A DNA stretch of 64,000 bases from Pseudomonadota bacterium (GTDB lineage Bacteria > Desulfobacterota > Desulfovibrionia > Desulfovibrionales > Desulfovibrionaceae): assembly GCA_023411815.1 (NCBI GenBank), contig JAEYOJ010000127.1, forward strand, positions 1 through 64,000. Direction: 5' to 3'. Every line of letters begins with the position of its first letter. Positions within the stretch are counted from its first letter, which is position 1. The notes under the pieces were generated by a model, which ran no database searches, had not been told where the DNA came from, and saw only the letters and a list, made by a program, of their open reading frames with translations. Shown in pieces: positions 34,574 to 42,735 of this stretch. A program made the translations under genes and the position numbers.

Positions 34574-35422
34574 ATGAAGGTCATTCGCGCGGAAACCGCG
34601 GGTTTCTGCATGGGAGTGGAGCTGGCCCTGAAGAAGCTGGACTTGCTGCTGGAGGAACATTCCGGCAAGGGGCCCATCTACATTCTGGGACCGATCATTC
34701 ATAATCCGCAGGTCTTGGCCGAGTATGCGGCCAAGGGAGTCATCACCGCCAAGTCGCCCGAGGACATTCCGGTCGGTGCTTCGGTGGTGATCCGGGCCCA
34801 TGGCGTGCCCAAGGATATCGAGGAGCGGTTGCGCGGGAGAGACGTGACTATCGTGGACGCCACCTGTCCCAAGGTCAAGAAGGCTCAGGTGCTCATCGCC
34901 CGCAGCACGGCCGAAGGGCGCAAGCTGCTGTTGTACGGCGAGGAGAGCCACCCCGAGGTCAAGGGCCTGCTCAGCTATGCCGAGGCGGGAGCGCACGTGT
35001 TCGACGATCGCGCGACGCTCTTCGGCCTGCTGACCAGGGGAGAGAGATACTGTCTGGCCTCCCAGACCACCCAGGATCTGGTCACGTTCGAAGAGCTTGC
35101 CAGGGAGTTGGGCGGATTGACGGGCGTGGACTTGGTCGTGCTCAACACCATCTGCGACGCCACCAAGCTGCGCCAGGACGAGGCCACGAGCGTGGCCGAC
35201 GAGGTGGCCTTGATGGTCGTGGTGGGCGGTTTCAACAGCGGCAACACGCGCCGTCTGGTGCAGGTGGTGGCCAGCCGCATGATCCCCTGCCTGCACGTGG
35301 AAACGGTCGAGGCCTTGCCCTTGGAGGAGATTTCCCGTTTCGACTGCGTGGGCCTCACGGCTGGAGCCTCCACGCCCAAGAAGATGATCGACGAGGTGGA
35401 GGCCTGCCTGAGGCGGCTCTGA
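34574..35422 (+). CDS. ispH: 4-hydroxy-3-methylbut-2-enyl diphosphate reductase IspH
   Basis: 282-residue [4Fe-4S] enzyme, last step of the MEP pathway, making IPP and DMAPP for hopanoids, quinones and undecaprenyl phosphate. The three cluster cysteines are Cys12 (AETAGFCMGV), Cys98 (DATCPKV) and Cys194 (NTICDATKLRQ). Substrate-binding stretches include LGPIIHNPQV, IRAHGV, and GGFNSGNTRRL. SD AGGAGA precedes ATG 34574. It is divergent from hpnH across a 244-base region that should hold both promoters; a TATTATAC near 34505 may be part of one. Confidence 0.96.
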   Translation: MKVIRAETAGFCMGVELALKKLDLLLEEHSGKGPIYILGPIIHNPQVLAEYAAKGVITAKSPEDIPVGASVVIRAHGVPKDIEERLRGRDVTIVDATCPKVKKAQVLIARSTAEGRKLLLYGEESHPEVKGLLSYAEAGAHVFDDRATLFGLLTRGERYCLASQTTQDLVTFEELARELGGLTGVDLVVLNTICDATKLRQDEATSVADEVALMVVVGGFNSGNTRRLVQVVASRMIPCLHVETVEALPLEEISRFDCVGLTAGASTPKKMIDEVEACLRRL

Positions 35423-35487
35423 GGCTGTCCGGCGGCCATCCCGTCCGGTCCCTGCACATCACCGCCTGCAACCGGGGTCGTCCTCCC

Positions 35488-38220
35488 TCACGCGGCCTGC
35501 GCCACGGGCTTCCGGCCGCGCAAGCCGAGCAGGGCCTTGCCGAGCTGGATGATGGCAAAGGGCGTGACGCTGCCCGCCAGGATAAGTATCCAGCCTGTGC
35601 GACCCGGATCGCGCACGCGCAGGATCTCCGCCAATTGCGGCACGAACAGCGCGGCCGCGATGAGCGCTCCGCACAATCCCAGGGCGGCCCATACGAAGGG
35701 ATTGCGGGTCACCTCGTTGAAGATGACGTGCGGGCCCGGGTCGCGCATGTTAAAGGTGTGCAGCATGCGCGCGAAGGTCAGGGTCAGGAAGGATACTGTC
35801 ACGGCCTGGCCCTCGCTCATGCCGTAGCGGTTCAGGGCGAACCAGAAGGCCGCGAGCACGCAGACGGCGATGAGCAGGCCGTAGGCTCCGGCCAGGGCCC
35901 AATGCCTGCCGGTCACCAGATGCTCTCCGGGTTTGCGCGGCGGTACGTCCATGACGCTGCGGTCACCCTTGCCCACGCCCAGCGCCAGGGCCGGGAACAC
36001 GTCGAAGAGCATGTTAATGAACAGGATCTGCAACGGCAGCAGCGGAAGGGGCATTCCGGCCAGGATGGCCGCCCCCACGATGATGATGCCGCCGATATTG
36101 CCAGAAAGCAGGTAGATCAGGAACTTACGGATATTGTTGAAGATGACCCGGCCTTGCTCCACGGCCGCGGCGATGGTCTGGAAGGAGTCGTCCTTGAGCA
36201 CCATGTCCGCGGCCTCGCGGGCGACCTGAGTGCCTCGCTGGCCCATGGCCACGCCGATATCGGCCTTCTTGAGCGCCGGAGCGTCGTTGACTCCGTCGCC
36301 GGTCATGGCCACCACCGCGCCGGTCTTCTGGTACAGCGAGATGAGGTTGAGTTTCTGTTCGGGCGTTACGCGCGAGAAGATCGTCGTCTCGAGCACCTCC
36401 TTGCGCCGATCCTCGGACATCTCCTCCGGTGAGACCAGGTTCCTGCCTTCCACGGGCTGCCGGCCGTCCTCGGTCAGCTTGAGGGTTTCGCCGATGCTCT
36501 TGGCTGTCATGGGCTGGTCGCCCGTGACCATGACGACCTTGATGCCCGCCCGATGTAACTCCTCTATGGTTCTATCCACGCCCTTGCGCGGCGGATCCAT
36601 GAGCCCGTAGAGGCCCAGGAAGGTCAGCTCCTCGTACGAGTCATCGTGCTCGTTCCCGGTTCTTTTCATGGCCGAGCCCAGCACGCGTAATCCCTGCGCG
36701 GCCAGGGCCGCGTTCTTCCCGCCCCAGTCCTCTCTGGCCTTGCCGGTCAGCTCCTGTTCGCCGTCCGGGGCTAGCAGGCGCGTGCTGGCCTCCAGCACCG
36801 ACTCCGGCGCGCCCTTGACCGCCACCAGGAAGCCGTCGCCGTCCTTGTGCCAGGTGGCCATGAGCGCGCGATCAGGATCGAAGGCGTCCTCACGCACCTC
36901 TGGCCTGGCTTCCAGGAGGTCCTTGCGGTCCATGCCCACGGACTTGCCAGCCTGGAGCAGGGCGATTTCCAGCGGGTCGCCCACGTTGGCCTTGTCCTTT
37001 TCGCCGAGGTGCGCGTTGTTGCACATCACGCCGACCTCGATCAAGCGCGTGAAGGCCGGGTTGTCGTCAGGCTTGGCCTGATCCTTGTGACGGGAATCCT
37101 CTTTATCGAGAAATATTTCGGTGATGCCGTCGGCACCGGGCACGGCCACGCGCTGCAGGTGCATGCGGTTCTCCGTGAGCGTGCCGGTCTTGTCCGTGAA
37201 GATGACGCTGGTCGAGCCAAGTGTCTCAACGGCCGAAAGCCTGTTGATGAGCGCATTGCGCGCGTTCATGCGCCACATGCCTCTGGCCAGGGCGATTGTG
37301 GCCACGATGGGCAGGCCTTCGGGAATGGCCGCCACGGCCAGGGCCACGGCCGTGGTGATGAGCAGGTAGGTTTCCATGCCCACCAGGTATCCGTTGACCA
37401 TAACCGCTGCCGCGACCAGGAGCACGACCCAGAACAGGCGCTGGCCAAGGGCGTTGAGGCGCTTTTCCAGCGGAGTTTCCTCGCCTTTGGCGGCCTCGGC
37501 CATTTCGGAGATGCGGCCCAGTTCGGTGCGCAGCCCCGTGGCCGTGACCACTGCCTTGCCCGAGCCCACGGTCAGGGCCGTGCCCTTGAAGAGCATGCTC
37601 GTCCGGTCGGCCATGGGAGTGTCCTCTACCACCGGCTTCACGCTTTTGGTCACGGGCACCGACTCGCCCGTGAGCGCGGACTCGTCGGCCTGCAGGCGAT
37701 TGGCCTCCACCACTCGCGCATCCGCGGCCACGACGTCTCCGCTTTCCAGCACGAGGATGTCGCCCGGGACCAGCTCCAGGGCGGGAATCTCCCTGGCCGA
37801 GCCGTCGCGGAGCACCCTGGCCTTGGTGCCGCTCAAGCGCTGCAGGGCTTCCATGGAGCGCGTGGCCCGCAGTTCGGTGAAGAAGCCGATGAAGACGTTG
37901 ATGCCCAGAGCCACAAGGATGGCCACGGACTCGGGCCATTCGCCGAAGATGTATGAGACCACCGCGGCGCCGGCCAGCAGGGCGACGACAAGATTCTTGA
38001 GCTGGTCGAACAGGATGTTCCTGGCCGAACGCTTGCGTCGTTCGGCCAGGCGATTCTCCCCGTGTTGCTTCAGCAGCGCTTCCGCGTCGCCTTGGCCCAG
38101 ACCCTGGTCCGGGTTCACGCCGAGTGCGCCGAGCACCTCTCCGGCATCCCTGGCCCATGGCCGCCGGTCCGCGTCTTCGGGGCCGTCCTGCGCTCCGTGC
38201 TCGTGTGCCTTGTCTGCCAT
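35488..38220 (-). CDS. P2-type cation-transporting ATPase (calcium-pump-like)
   Basis: 910-residue P-type ATPase. Actuator TGES at 184-187, M4 motif PEGLP at 300-304 (P2 type), phosphorylation site DKTGTLT at 343-349, then MVTGDQPMTA and MTGDGVNDAPALKKADIGVAMG. M6 reads INMLFDVFPALALG, with Asn and Asp kept as in calcium pumps, but the exact ion cannot be fixed. Cytoplasmic N-terminal cation-ATPase domain; about ten membrane helices. ATG 38220 has GAGG seven bases upstream. It is monocistronic. A second, different P2 ATPase lies at 50670-53384. Confidence 0.92.
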   Translation of the reverse strand: MADKAHEHGAQDGPEDADRRPWARDAGEVLGALGVNPDQGLGQGDAEALLKQHGENRLAERRKRSARNILFDQLKNLVVALLAGAAVVSYIFGEWPESVAILVALGINVFIGFFTELRATRSMEALQRLSGTKARVLRDGSAREIPALELVPGDILVLESGDVVAADARVVEANRLQADESALTGESVPVTKSVKPVVEDTPMADRTSMLFKGTALTVGSGKAVVTATGLRTELGRISEMAEAAKGEETPLEKRLNALGQRLFWVVLLVAAAVMVNGYLVGMETYLLITTAVALAVAAIPEGLPIVATIALARGMWRMNARNALINRLSAVETLGSTSVIFTDKTGTLTENRMHLQRVAVPGADGITEIFLDKEDSRHKDQAKPDDNPAFTRLIEVGVMCNNAHLGEKDKANVGDPLEIALLQAGKSVGMDRKDLLEARPEVREDAFDPDRALMATWHKDGDGFLVAVKGAPESVLEASTRLLAPDGEQELTGKAREDWGGKNAALAAQGLRVLGSAMKRTGNEHDDSYEELTFLGLYGLMDPPRKGVDRTIEELHRAGIKVVMVTGDQPMTAKSIGETLKLTEDGRQPVEGRNLVSPEEMSEDRRKEVLETTIFSRVTPEQKLNLISLYQKTGAVVAMTGDGVNDAPALKKADIGVAMGQRGTQVAREAADMVLKDDSFQTIAAAVEQGRVIFNNIRKFLIYLLSGNIGGIIIVGAAILAGMPLPLLPLQILFINMLFDVFPALALGVGKGDRSVMDVPPRKPGEHLVTGRHWALAGAYGLLIAVCVLAAFWFALNRYGMSEGQAVTVSFLTLTFARMLHTFNMRDPGPHVIFNEVTRNPFVWAALGLCGALIAAALFVPQLAEILRVRDPGRTGWILILAGSVTPFAIIQLGKALLGLRGRKPVAQAA

Positions 38221-38256
38221 CCATTACCTCGCACGGTCTTGGGAACGCCTTGGCAT

Positions 38257-38346
38257 CCCGTTGGAGAACGGGCTGTACGGGCCAGGCTGGCCCGCCGGGT
38301 ATACAGAACCGTCTGAGTTGAAAAAGTCAGGACGGACCTTTTCAAC
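38257..38346 (-). other. Three inverted repeats in the leader of the P-type ATPase gene
   Basis: In order of minus-strand transcription: GTTGAAAAG/CTTTTTCAAC (38346-38317, one bulge), GGGCCA/TGGCCC (38293-38279) and CCCGTT/AACGGG (38272-38257), ending 36 bases before the start codon. This density suggests a structured mRNA leader or operator array. Confidence 0.4.
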
Positions 38347-38424
38347 GATCTACTGGACGCAATCTAGCATAGTTTCGGCGTCGGTCCAATGCGGGCATTG
38401 AACAGAAGAAGGGATCCCCTTATG

Positions 38425-38454
38425 TTGACAAAACAAGGATCGGGGCTAAATAAT
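38425..38454 (+). promoter_or_regulatory. Sigma-70 promoter of the diguanylate cyclase gene
   Basis: Perfect -35 TTGACA (38425-38430), 18-base spacer, -10 AATAAT (38449-38454, 5 of 6). The predicted transcription start is near 38461, which lies after the first possible ATG at 38453. Confidence 0.6.
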
Positions 38455-39343
38455 GCCAAGCCCCTTAGCGTCTTCCAGCAAAATGGCCCGTTTACTTGTA
38501 ACGGGTCTGCAAAATGCCATGCCCCGCAATAATCTCGCGGACCGAACGCCGGTCTCTATAGGGCGTCCAAGGAAGCGCTCCATTAAACGCATGCTCCAGG
38601 GTGCGTTTTTGGGCGTCGGAGCCCCGGCGGGTTGGCTTTTGATCAGCTCCGCGACGGGTTTCAATCGACATGCCGACGGCGCATACCACAACATGCTCAT
38701 GGCCTACATGCTGCTGGGCACCATGTTCTCCTTCGGGCTGTTCGGCTGGTACGTAGGCCGCAAGGAGGATCATCTTGCTCGGCTCTCGGTGATGGATCAC
38801 CTGACGGGGACCTACAACACCCGTTTCTTTCACCGGTCCCTGGAGCGGGAGTTCTCCAACCATGCCCGCTACGGCCTGCCCATGTCCCTGGTGCTCCTGG
38901 ACCTGGATCATTTCAAGAACATCAATGACACTTACGGCCATCAGGCCGGGGACGCCGTCCTGGTCGATGTCGCCAAGACCATTGGAGGCATTGTGCGGCA
39001 GGGGGATACCGTGGCCCGCGTGGGCGGAGAGGAGTTCGCCGTGATCATGCCGGGCACGGTCTGCGGCAACGCCATGGCCGTGTCCGAGCGCATCCGCGAG
39101 GCAATCAAATCCCGGCCGACGCTCAGCCTGGACGGGATGGCCATAACCGTGAGCGCCTCCCTGGGAGTGGCGGGGACGGACAAGGTTTGTCCCCGTTCGG
39201 CCACGGATTTCTTCGCCCGGGTGGACAGCGCCCTGTACCGGGCCAAGCAATTGGGCCGCGACCGTTCGGAACTCGCGGAGGAGATCGGTCCTCTCGCAGG
39301 CTCCTATTCCGCCATATTTTCCGAGGGCTCCACGAAGTCGTAA
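38453..39343 (+). CDS. Membrane-bound GGDEF diguanylate cyclase
   Basis: Up to 296 residues. Two membrane helices (about 48-66 and 82-101), then a GGDEF domain: MDHLTGTYNTRFF, DLDHFKNINDTYGHQAGD, GGEEF at 191-195 with the inhibitory I-site RQGD at 182-185, and SASLGVA. It makes c-di-GMP in the cytoplasm and is feedback-inhibited. ATG 38453 lies inside the predicted -10 box, so the true start is probably 38483, 38519 or 38591; none has a good ribosome site. A hairpin CCCGTT(T)AC/GTAACGGG at 38487-38505 would then be in the leader. Its 3' end overlaps the cupin gene on the other strand by 40 bases. Confidence 0.92.
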   Translation: MPSPLASSSKMARLLVTGLQNAMPRNNLADRTPVSIGRPRKRSIKRMLQGAFLGVGAPAGWLLISSATGFNRHADGAYHNMLMAYMLLGTMFSFGLFGWYVGRKEDHLARLSVMDHLTGTYNTRFFHRSLEREFSNHARYGLPMSLVLLDLDHFKNINDTYGHQAGDAVLVDVAKTIGGIVRQGDTVARVGGEEFAVIMPGTVCGNAMAVSERIREAIKSRPTLSLDGMAITVSASLGVAGTDKVCPRSATDFFARVDSALYRAKQLGRDRSELAEEIGPLAGSYSAIFSEGSTKS

Positions 39344-39651
39344 CGGCCGCCATGCTGTACGAGCAGAAAACGCCCCTCGTCAGCGCCTGCGTTGCGTGCG
39401 CCATGCAGCAAACCTGGGCGCACCTCGGCGCTGGCTCCGCAAACCAACCGAATCGTCTCCTGTCCTTCGACCTTGAGCAGCAGTTCGCCGGCCAGACCAT
39501 AGAATACGTCGGTCATCCACGTGTGCCGGTGCGGCCTGATCTCGCCGCCGGACGTCAGAGTCATCTCTGTCACCCGAAACGAGTCTTGCTGGACCAAGAC
39601 CTTGCGGGTCGGACCTGGTCTGGGTGGAGTCTTATCCTGCCGCTCACGCAT
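39304..39651 (-). CDS. Small cupin-domain protein
   Basis: 115 residues with a single cupin barrel: GGEIRPHRHTWMTDVFYGLAGELLLKVEG and PGLLHGARNAGADEGRFLLVQHGGRYDFVEP. His residues at the metal-site positions are present. Function is unknown; stand-alone cupins can be isomerases, dioxygenases or ligand sensors. ATG 39651 follows a very strong AAAGGAGGAGG. It is convergent with, and overlaps by 40 bases, the diguanylate cyclase gene. Confidence 0.85.
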   Translation of the reverse strand: MRERQDKTPPRPGPTRKVLVQQDSFRVTEMTLTSGGEIRPHRHTWMTDVFYGLAGELLLKVEGQETIRLVCGASAEVRPGLLHGARNAGADEGRFLLVQHGGRYDFVEPSENMAE

Positions 39652-39672
39652 GCCTCCTCCTTTAATTACACT

Positions 39673-39702
39673 AGGATAACAAAGAGATGCGAGAAATGAC
39701 AA
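39673..39702 (-). promoter_or_regulatory. Candidate sigma-70 promoter of the cupin gene
   Basis: Minus strand TTGTCA (39702-39697), 18-base spacer, TATCCT (39678-39673), ending 22 bases before the cupin start. The -35 matches 5 of 6 and the -10 4 of 6. Confidence 0.4.
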
Positions 39703-39730
39703 CGGCCCGCCCGGGGTGACGGACGGGCCG
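39703..39730 (-). terminator. Hairpin after the polyferredoxin gene
   Basis: CGGCCCG (39703-39709) and CGGGCCG (39724-39730), with further GC pairing possible inside, 13 bases after the stop at 39743. On the minus strand it is followed by TTGTCATTTC, a weak T tract, directly before the cupin promoter. Confidence 0.5.
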
Positions 39731-39742
39731 AGCCGATTCTCG

Positions 39743-40753
39743 TTATCGGGGCATGCTGTAGAACATGCGCGACATGTTGGCGGGAATGGGGCTTTGCCAG
39801 ACTCCCGCGGCATCGGCCAGCAGCCAGGCAGCGAGCATGATGAGCAGCGCGATCAGGCCCAGCGCCATCCAAGGCAGGCGCCGCCGGCCCAGGGACGCCG
39901 AAAGACAGCCGTCCTTGCAGGCCTGCACGCAGGACAGGCAGCCCATGCATTCGGGCGAGTTGACGCGGACCGTGCTATGCACGCGGATGGCCATGGGACA
40001 GGCCCGGGCGCAGCGGCGGCAGCCGCTGCACGCGTCCGTGTCGCGGCGCACGGCCATGGGAGAGGCCAGGGCCAGCAGGCCCAGCAGCGCGCCGTAGGGA
40101 CACAGGTTGCGGCACCAGAGATTTGGCACCAGCAGGCTGCCCAGGACCAGGGCCGCGAGCACGACCATGCCCAGGCGCGAGATATCCTGGAAGAAGGACA
40201 GCATGCGCGCATCGGCCGTCAGGTTGTAGGGGCTGATCAGGAAGGCGTCGACCTGCGGCAGGCTCATGCCAAGAATGGAGTAGAGGAAGAAGCCGAGAAA
40301 GCCGTACTTGACGGCCATGAGAGGCCAGTCGATCCATCTGGGCGGACGGCGCAGGGTGCCAAGCTTGCGCCCCAGCTTTTCCAACCCGTTGGACAAAAGA
40401 CCCACTGGACAGACGTAGCCGCAGAAGCCCTTGCGCGCCAGGAGCGCCGTGGCCAGTGCTGCCAGGAAAATGGCCAGCCCGGCCGGATGGATCAGGTCCC
40501 ACTGCCCGGACGACAGCAGTTTTTTGAGCCCCAGCAGGGCGCTGATGGGCAGGAACCCTTCGGCCAGGGGCGGGCGCGGCACGAAGTCAGCGCTTTCGCC
40601 CCTGGCCCAGAGCAGGAAGAGGTGCAGCCGCCAGCCCGCCAGGACGCAGGCAGCGGCGAATCCGGCCTGGATGAGGCGCCGAGTGCGTTCCGGCGTGAGG
40701 AGGCTCAAACCGATGAACGACTTCCGTGCTTTTCCCTCCAGTGCCGTCTGCAT
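39743..40753 (-). CDS. NapH/CcoG-like membrane polyferredoxin
   Basis: 336-residue inner-membrane 4Fe-4S protein. Membrane helices near 28-46, 90-106, 145-164 and 195-210 surround Cys pairs CGYVCP and WCRNLCP. Two ferredoxin motifs follow (CSGCRRCARACP, CMGCLSCVQACKDGC), then a C-terminal helix (WMALGLIALLIMLAAWLLA). NapH-type proteins carry electrons from quinol to periplasmic or cytoplasmic acceptors. The partner enzyme is not in the window. It follows the cyclophilin gene by ten bases, so the two are probably co-transcribed. Confidence 0.87.
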   Translation of the reverse strand: MQTALEGKARKSFIGLSLLTPERTRRLIQAGFAAACVLAGWRLHLFLLWARGESADFVPRPPLAEGFLPISALLGLKKLLSSGQWDLIHPAGLAIFLAALATALLARKGFCGYVCPVGLLSNGLEKLGRKLGTLRRPPRWIDWPLMAVKYGFLGFFLYSILGMSLPQVDAFLISPYNLTADARMLSFFQDISRLGMVVLAALVLGSLLVPNLWCRNLCPYGALLGLLALASPMAVRRDTDACSGCRRCARACPMAIRVHSTVRVNSPECMGCLSCVQACKDGCLSASLGRRRLPWMALGLIALLIMLAAWLLADAAGVWQSPIPANMSRMFYSMPR

Positions 40754-40763
40754 TGCTCCTCCG

Positions 40764-41273
40764 TTATAATTCGAAGCGTTGGGCGCTGATGAGCGCGATG
40801 GGCTCCACGGGCACGTCGTCGAACCCCTGGAAGTGGCGCGTGCGCTTCTTGCTGATCTTGAGCGCCACGTCCATGCCTTCGACCACCTGCCCGAAAACCG
40901 CGTAGCCGAAGCCCGCGTCCGTGTCGTCCTTGTGGTCCAGGGACGCGTTGTCCACCACGTTGATGAAGAACTGGGCCGTGGCCGAGTTCCTGCCCGCCGC
41001 CCGGGCCATGGCCACCGTGCCGGCCTTGTTGGCTAAGCCGTTGGTCGCCTCGTTGACGATGGGTTCGCGGGTGGGCTTGGGCTTCATGTTCAGTGTCATT
41101 CCGCCGCCCTGGATCATGAAGCTCTTGATGATCCGGTGAAAGATGGTGTCATCGTAGTGTCCCTCGTCCACATAACGAAGGAAATTCTCCACCGTGATCG
41201 GGGCCTTGTCGGCGAAAAGCTCGATAAGAATGTCGCCCTCGCTCGTCTCCAGGAGCACGAAGGGATTGGACAT
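40764..41273 (-). CDS. ppi: Cyclophilin-type peptidyl-prolyl cis-trans isomerase
   Basis: 169 residues, no signal peptide, so cytoplasmic (PpiB-like). Cyclophilin blocks: VENFLRYVDEGHYDDTIFHRIIKSFMIQGGGM with the catalytic Arg in FHRI, MARAAGRNSATAQFFINVVDN, and GYAVFGQVVEGMDV. It speeds proline isomerisation in protein folding. ATG 41273 has AAGGAG seven bases upstream; the longer open frame upstream is not protein-like. Confidence 0.95.
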   Translation of the reverse strand: MSNPFVLLETSEGDILIELFADKAPITVENFLRYVDEGHYDDTIFHRIIKSFMIQGGGMTLNMKPKPTREPIVNEATNGLANKAGTVAMARAAGRNSATAQFFINVVDNASLDHKDDTDAGFGYAVFGQVVEGMDVALKISKKRTRHFQGFDDVPVEPIALISAQRFEL

Positions 41274-41382
41274 GATTTCACTCCTTATGGCTGTGATGCA
41301 GGTCAATTGTTCGTTTGACGAAAGGCCGGGGCTTCTTAGCCGCTTTCGCCGTAAAAGTGGAGAGGGTGGCGGGGCCGGCCGC

Positions 41383-41442
41383 AAAAATGCCCGCGGAATG
41401 CCCACGGTCCGGGAGTCTGGGCTCCCGGGACCATGGGCATTC
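41383..41442 (-). terminator. Long terminator hairpin of the rpsB-uppS operon
   Basis: GAATGCCCA, GGTCC and GGGAG arms pair with CTCCC, GGACC and TGGGCATTC across 41397-41442, an almost perfect stem of about 20 bp. On the minus strand it is followed after nine bases by ATTTTTG. It lies just after the uppS stop. Confidence 0.8.
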
Positions 41443-41452
41443 GCGCGGACGG

Positions 41453-42169
41453 CTAGTTGTCCGGATTTTCGAGCTGTGCGCCTGTGCGGCCGAAGCGGCG
41501 TTGGCGGTGTGCGTAATCGGCCAGAGCCTTGTCCAGCTCGGCCTCGTCGAAATCCGGCCAAAGAGTGTTCGTGAAGTAGAGTTCGGAGTAGGCGGCTTGA
41601 TAAAGCAGGTAATTGGACAGGCGGTATTCGCCGCTGGTGCGCACGATGAAATCGGGATCCGGCTGGCCGGCCGTGTATAACCGGCCTGCGAGGGCCTGTT
41701 CGGTGATCTCTTCGGGGCGCAGGCCGTCCTGCAGGAGCAGACGCGCGGCCCGCACGATTTCGTCCCGGCCCGAATAGTTCAGGGCCAGGTTGAGAGTCAT
41801 GGATGAGTTGCCCGCGGTCTTCTCCGCGTAGTTCTCCAGGACCGTGCGCGTGGCCTCGGGCAGGCCCTTGAGTTCACCCAGGATCTGCAGACGGATGTCG
41901 CGCTCCATGAGTTCGCGCAGTTCCTTCTGGGTGAAGTAACGCGTGACAAGCCCGAAGAGGAAGCTGACTTCCTCCTGGGGACGCTGCCAGTTCTCCTTGG
42001 AAAACGCGTACAAAGTCAGATGGCGGATGCCCAGATCCCGGCAGCGCCGGTAGATCTTCTGGGCCGTCTTGACTCCCGCCTCGTGCCCTTCGGTGCGGCT
42101 CATTCCCCGGTGCGCGGCCCATCGGCCGTTGCCGTCCATGATCAAGGCCAAATGTTGCGGCAAGCTCAT
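41453..42169 (-). CDS. uppS: Isoprenyl transferase / undecaprenyl diphosphate synthase
   Basis: 238 residues. The cis-prenyltransferase signature HLALIMDGNGRWA with Asp12 is present, then GHEAGVKTAQKIYRRCRDLGI, LTLYAFSKENWQRP, LNLALNYSGRDEIVRAA and the C-terminal DFIVRTSGEYRLSNYLLYQAAYSELYF. It builds the lipid carrier for peptidoglycan and LPS from IPP. It is the last gene of rpsB-tsf-pyrH-frr-uppS, eight bases after frr. Confidence 0.96.
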   Translation of the reverse strand: MSLPQHLALIMDGNGRWAAHRGMSRTEGHEAGVKTAQKIYRRCRDLGIRHLTLYAFSKENWQRPQEEVSFLFGLVTRYFTQKELRELMERDIRLQILGELKGLPEATRTVLENYAEKTAGNSSMTLNLALNYSGRDEIVRAARLLLQDGLRPEEITEQALAGRLYTAGQPDPDFIVRTSGEYRLSNYLLYQAAYSELYFTNTLWPDFDEAELDKALADYAHRQRRFGRTGAQLENPDN

Positions 42170-42177
42170 TGGCGGGT

Positions 42178-42732
42178 CTAGATCTCCATGATTTCTTTTT
42201 CTTTGACCGCCAGGGCCTCGTCACACTTGGCCACGTACTTGTCGGTCAACTTCTGGATCTCATCCTGGCCGCGGCGCAGGTCGTCCTCGGTGATCTTCTT
42301 GTCCTTTTCCAGCTTCTTGAGCGTATCGTTGCCGTCGCGGCGGATGTTGCGCACGGCGACCTTGGCTTCCTCGGTGTACTTCTTGCCCAGCTTGACCAGG
42401 TCCTTGCGGCGTTCCTCGGTGAGGGGCGGCAGGTTGATGCGGATGATCTTGCCGTCGTTGACCGGATTCAGGCCGAGGTCCGAGGTCATGATGGCCTTCT
42501 CGATGGGGCCGAACGCTCCGCGATCCCAGGGCTGAATGGTTATGGTCCTGGAGTCTGGAGTAGCCACGGACGCGACTTGGGTGATCGGCGTGCTGGTGCC
42601 GTAGTAGTCGATGGCGAGTCCGTCCAAAAGGGCGGTGGAGGCTCTACCGGTGCGTATGCGCCCGAATTCGCGCTTGAGGTTCTCGATGACCTTCTGCATC
42701 CGGGTTTCCAGTTCCTTGATTTCCTTCTGCAT
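42178..42732 (-). CDS. frr: Ribosome recycling factor
   Basis: 184 residues, the family's length. RRF blocks: MQKVIENLKREFGRIRTGRAS, YYGTSTPITQVASVATPDSRTITIQPWD, GLNPVNDGKIIRINLPPLTEERRKDLVK, AVRNIRRDGNDTLKKLEKDKKITEDD. It splits post-termination ribosomes with EF-G. It lies three bases after pyrH. Confidence 0.97.
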   Translation of the reverse strand: MQKEIKELETRMQKVIENLKREFGRIRTGRASTALLDGLAIDYYGTSTPITQVASVATPDSRTITIQPWDRGAFGPIEKAIMTSDLGLNPVNDGKIIRINLPPLTEERRKDLVKLGKKYTEEAKVAVRNIRRDGNDTLKKLEKDKKITEDDLRRGQDEIQKLTDKYVAKCDEALAVKEKEIMEI

Positions 42733-42735
42733 GAG

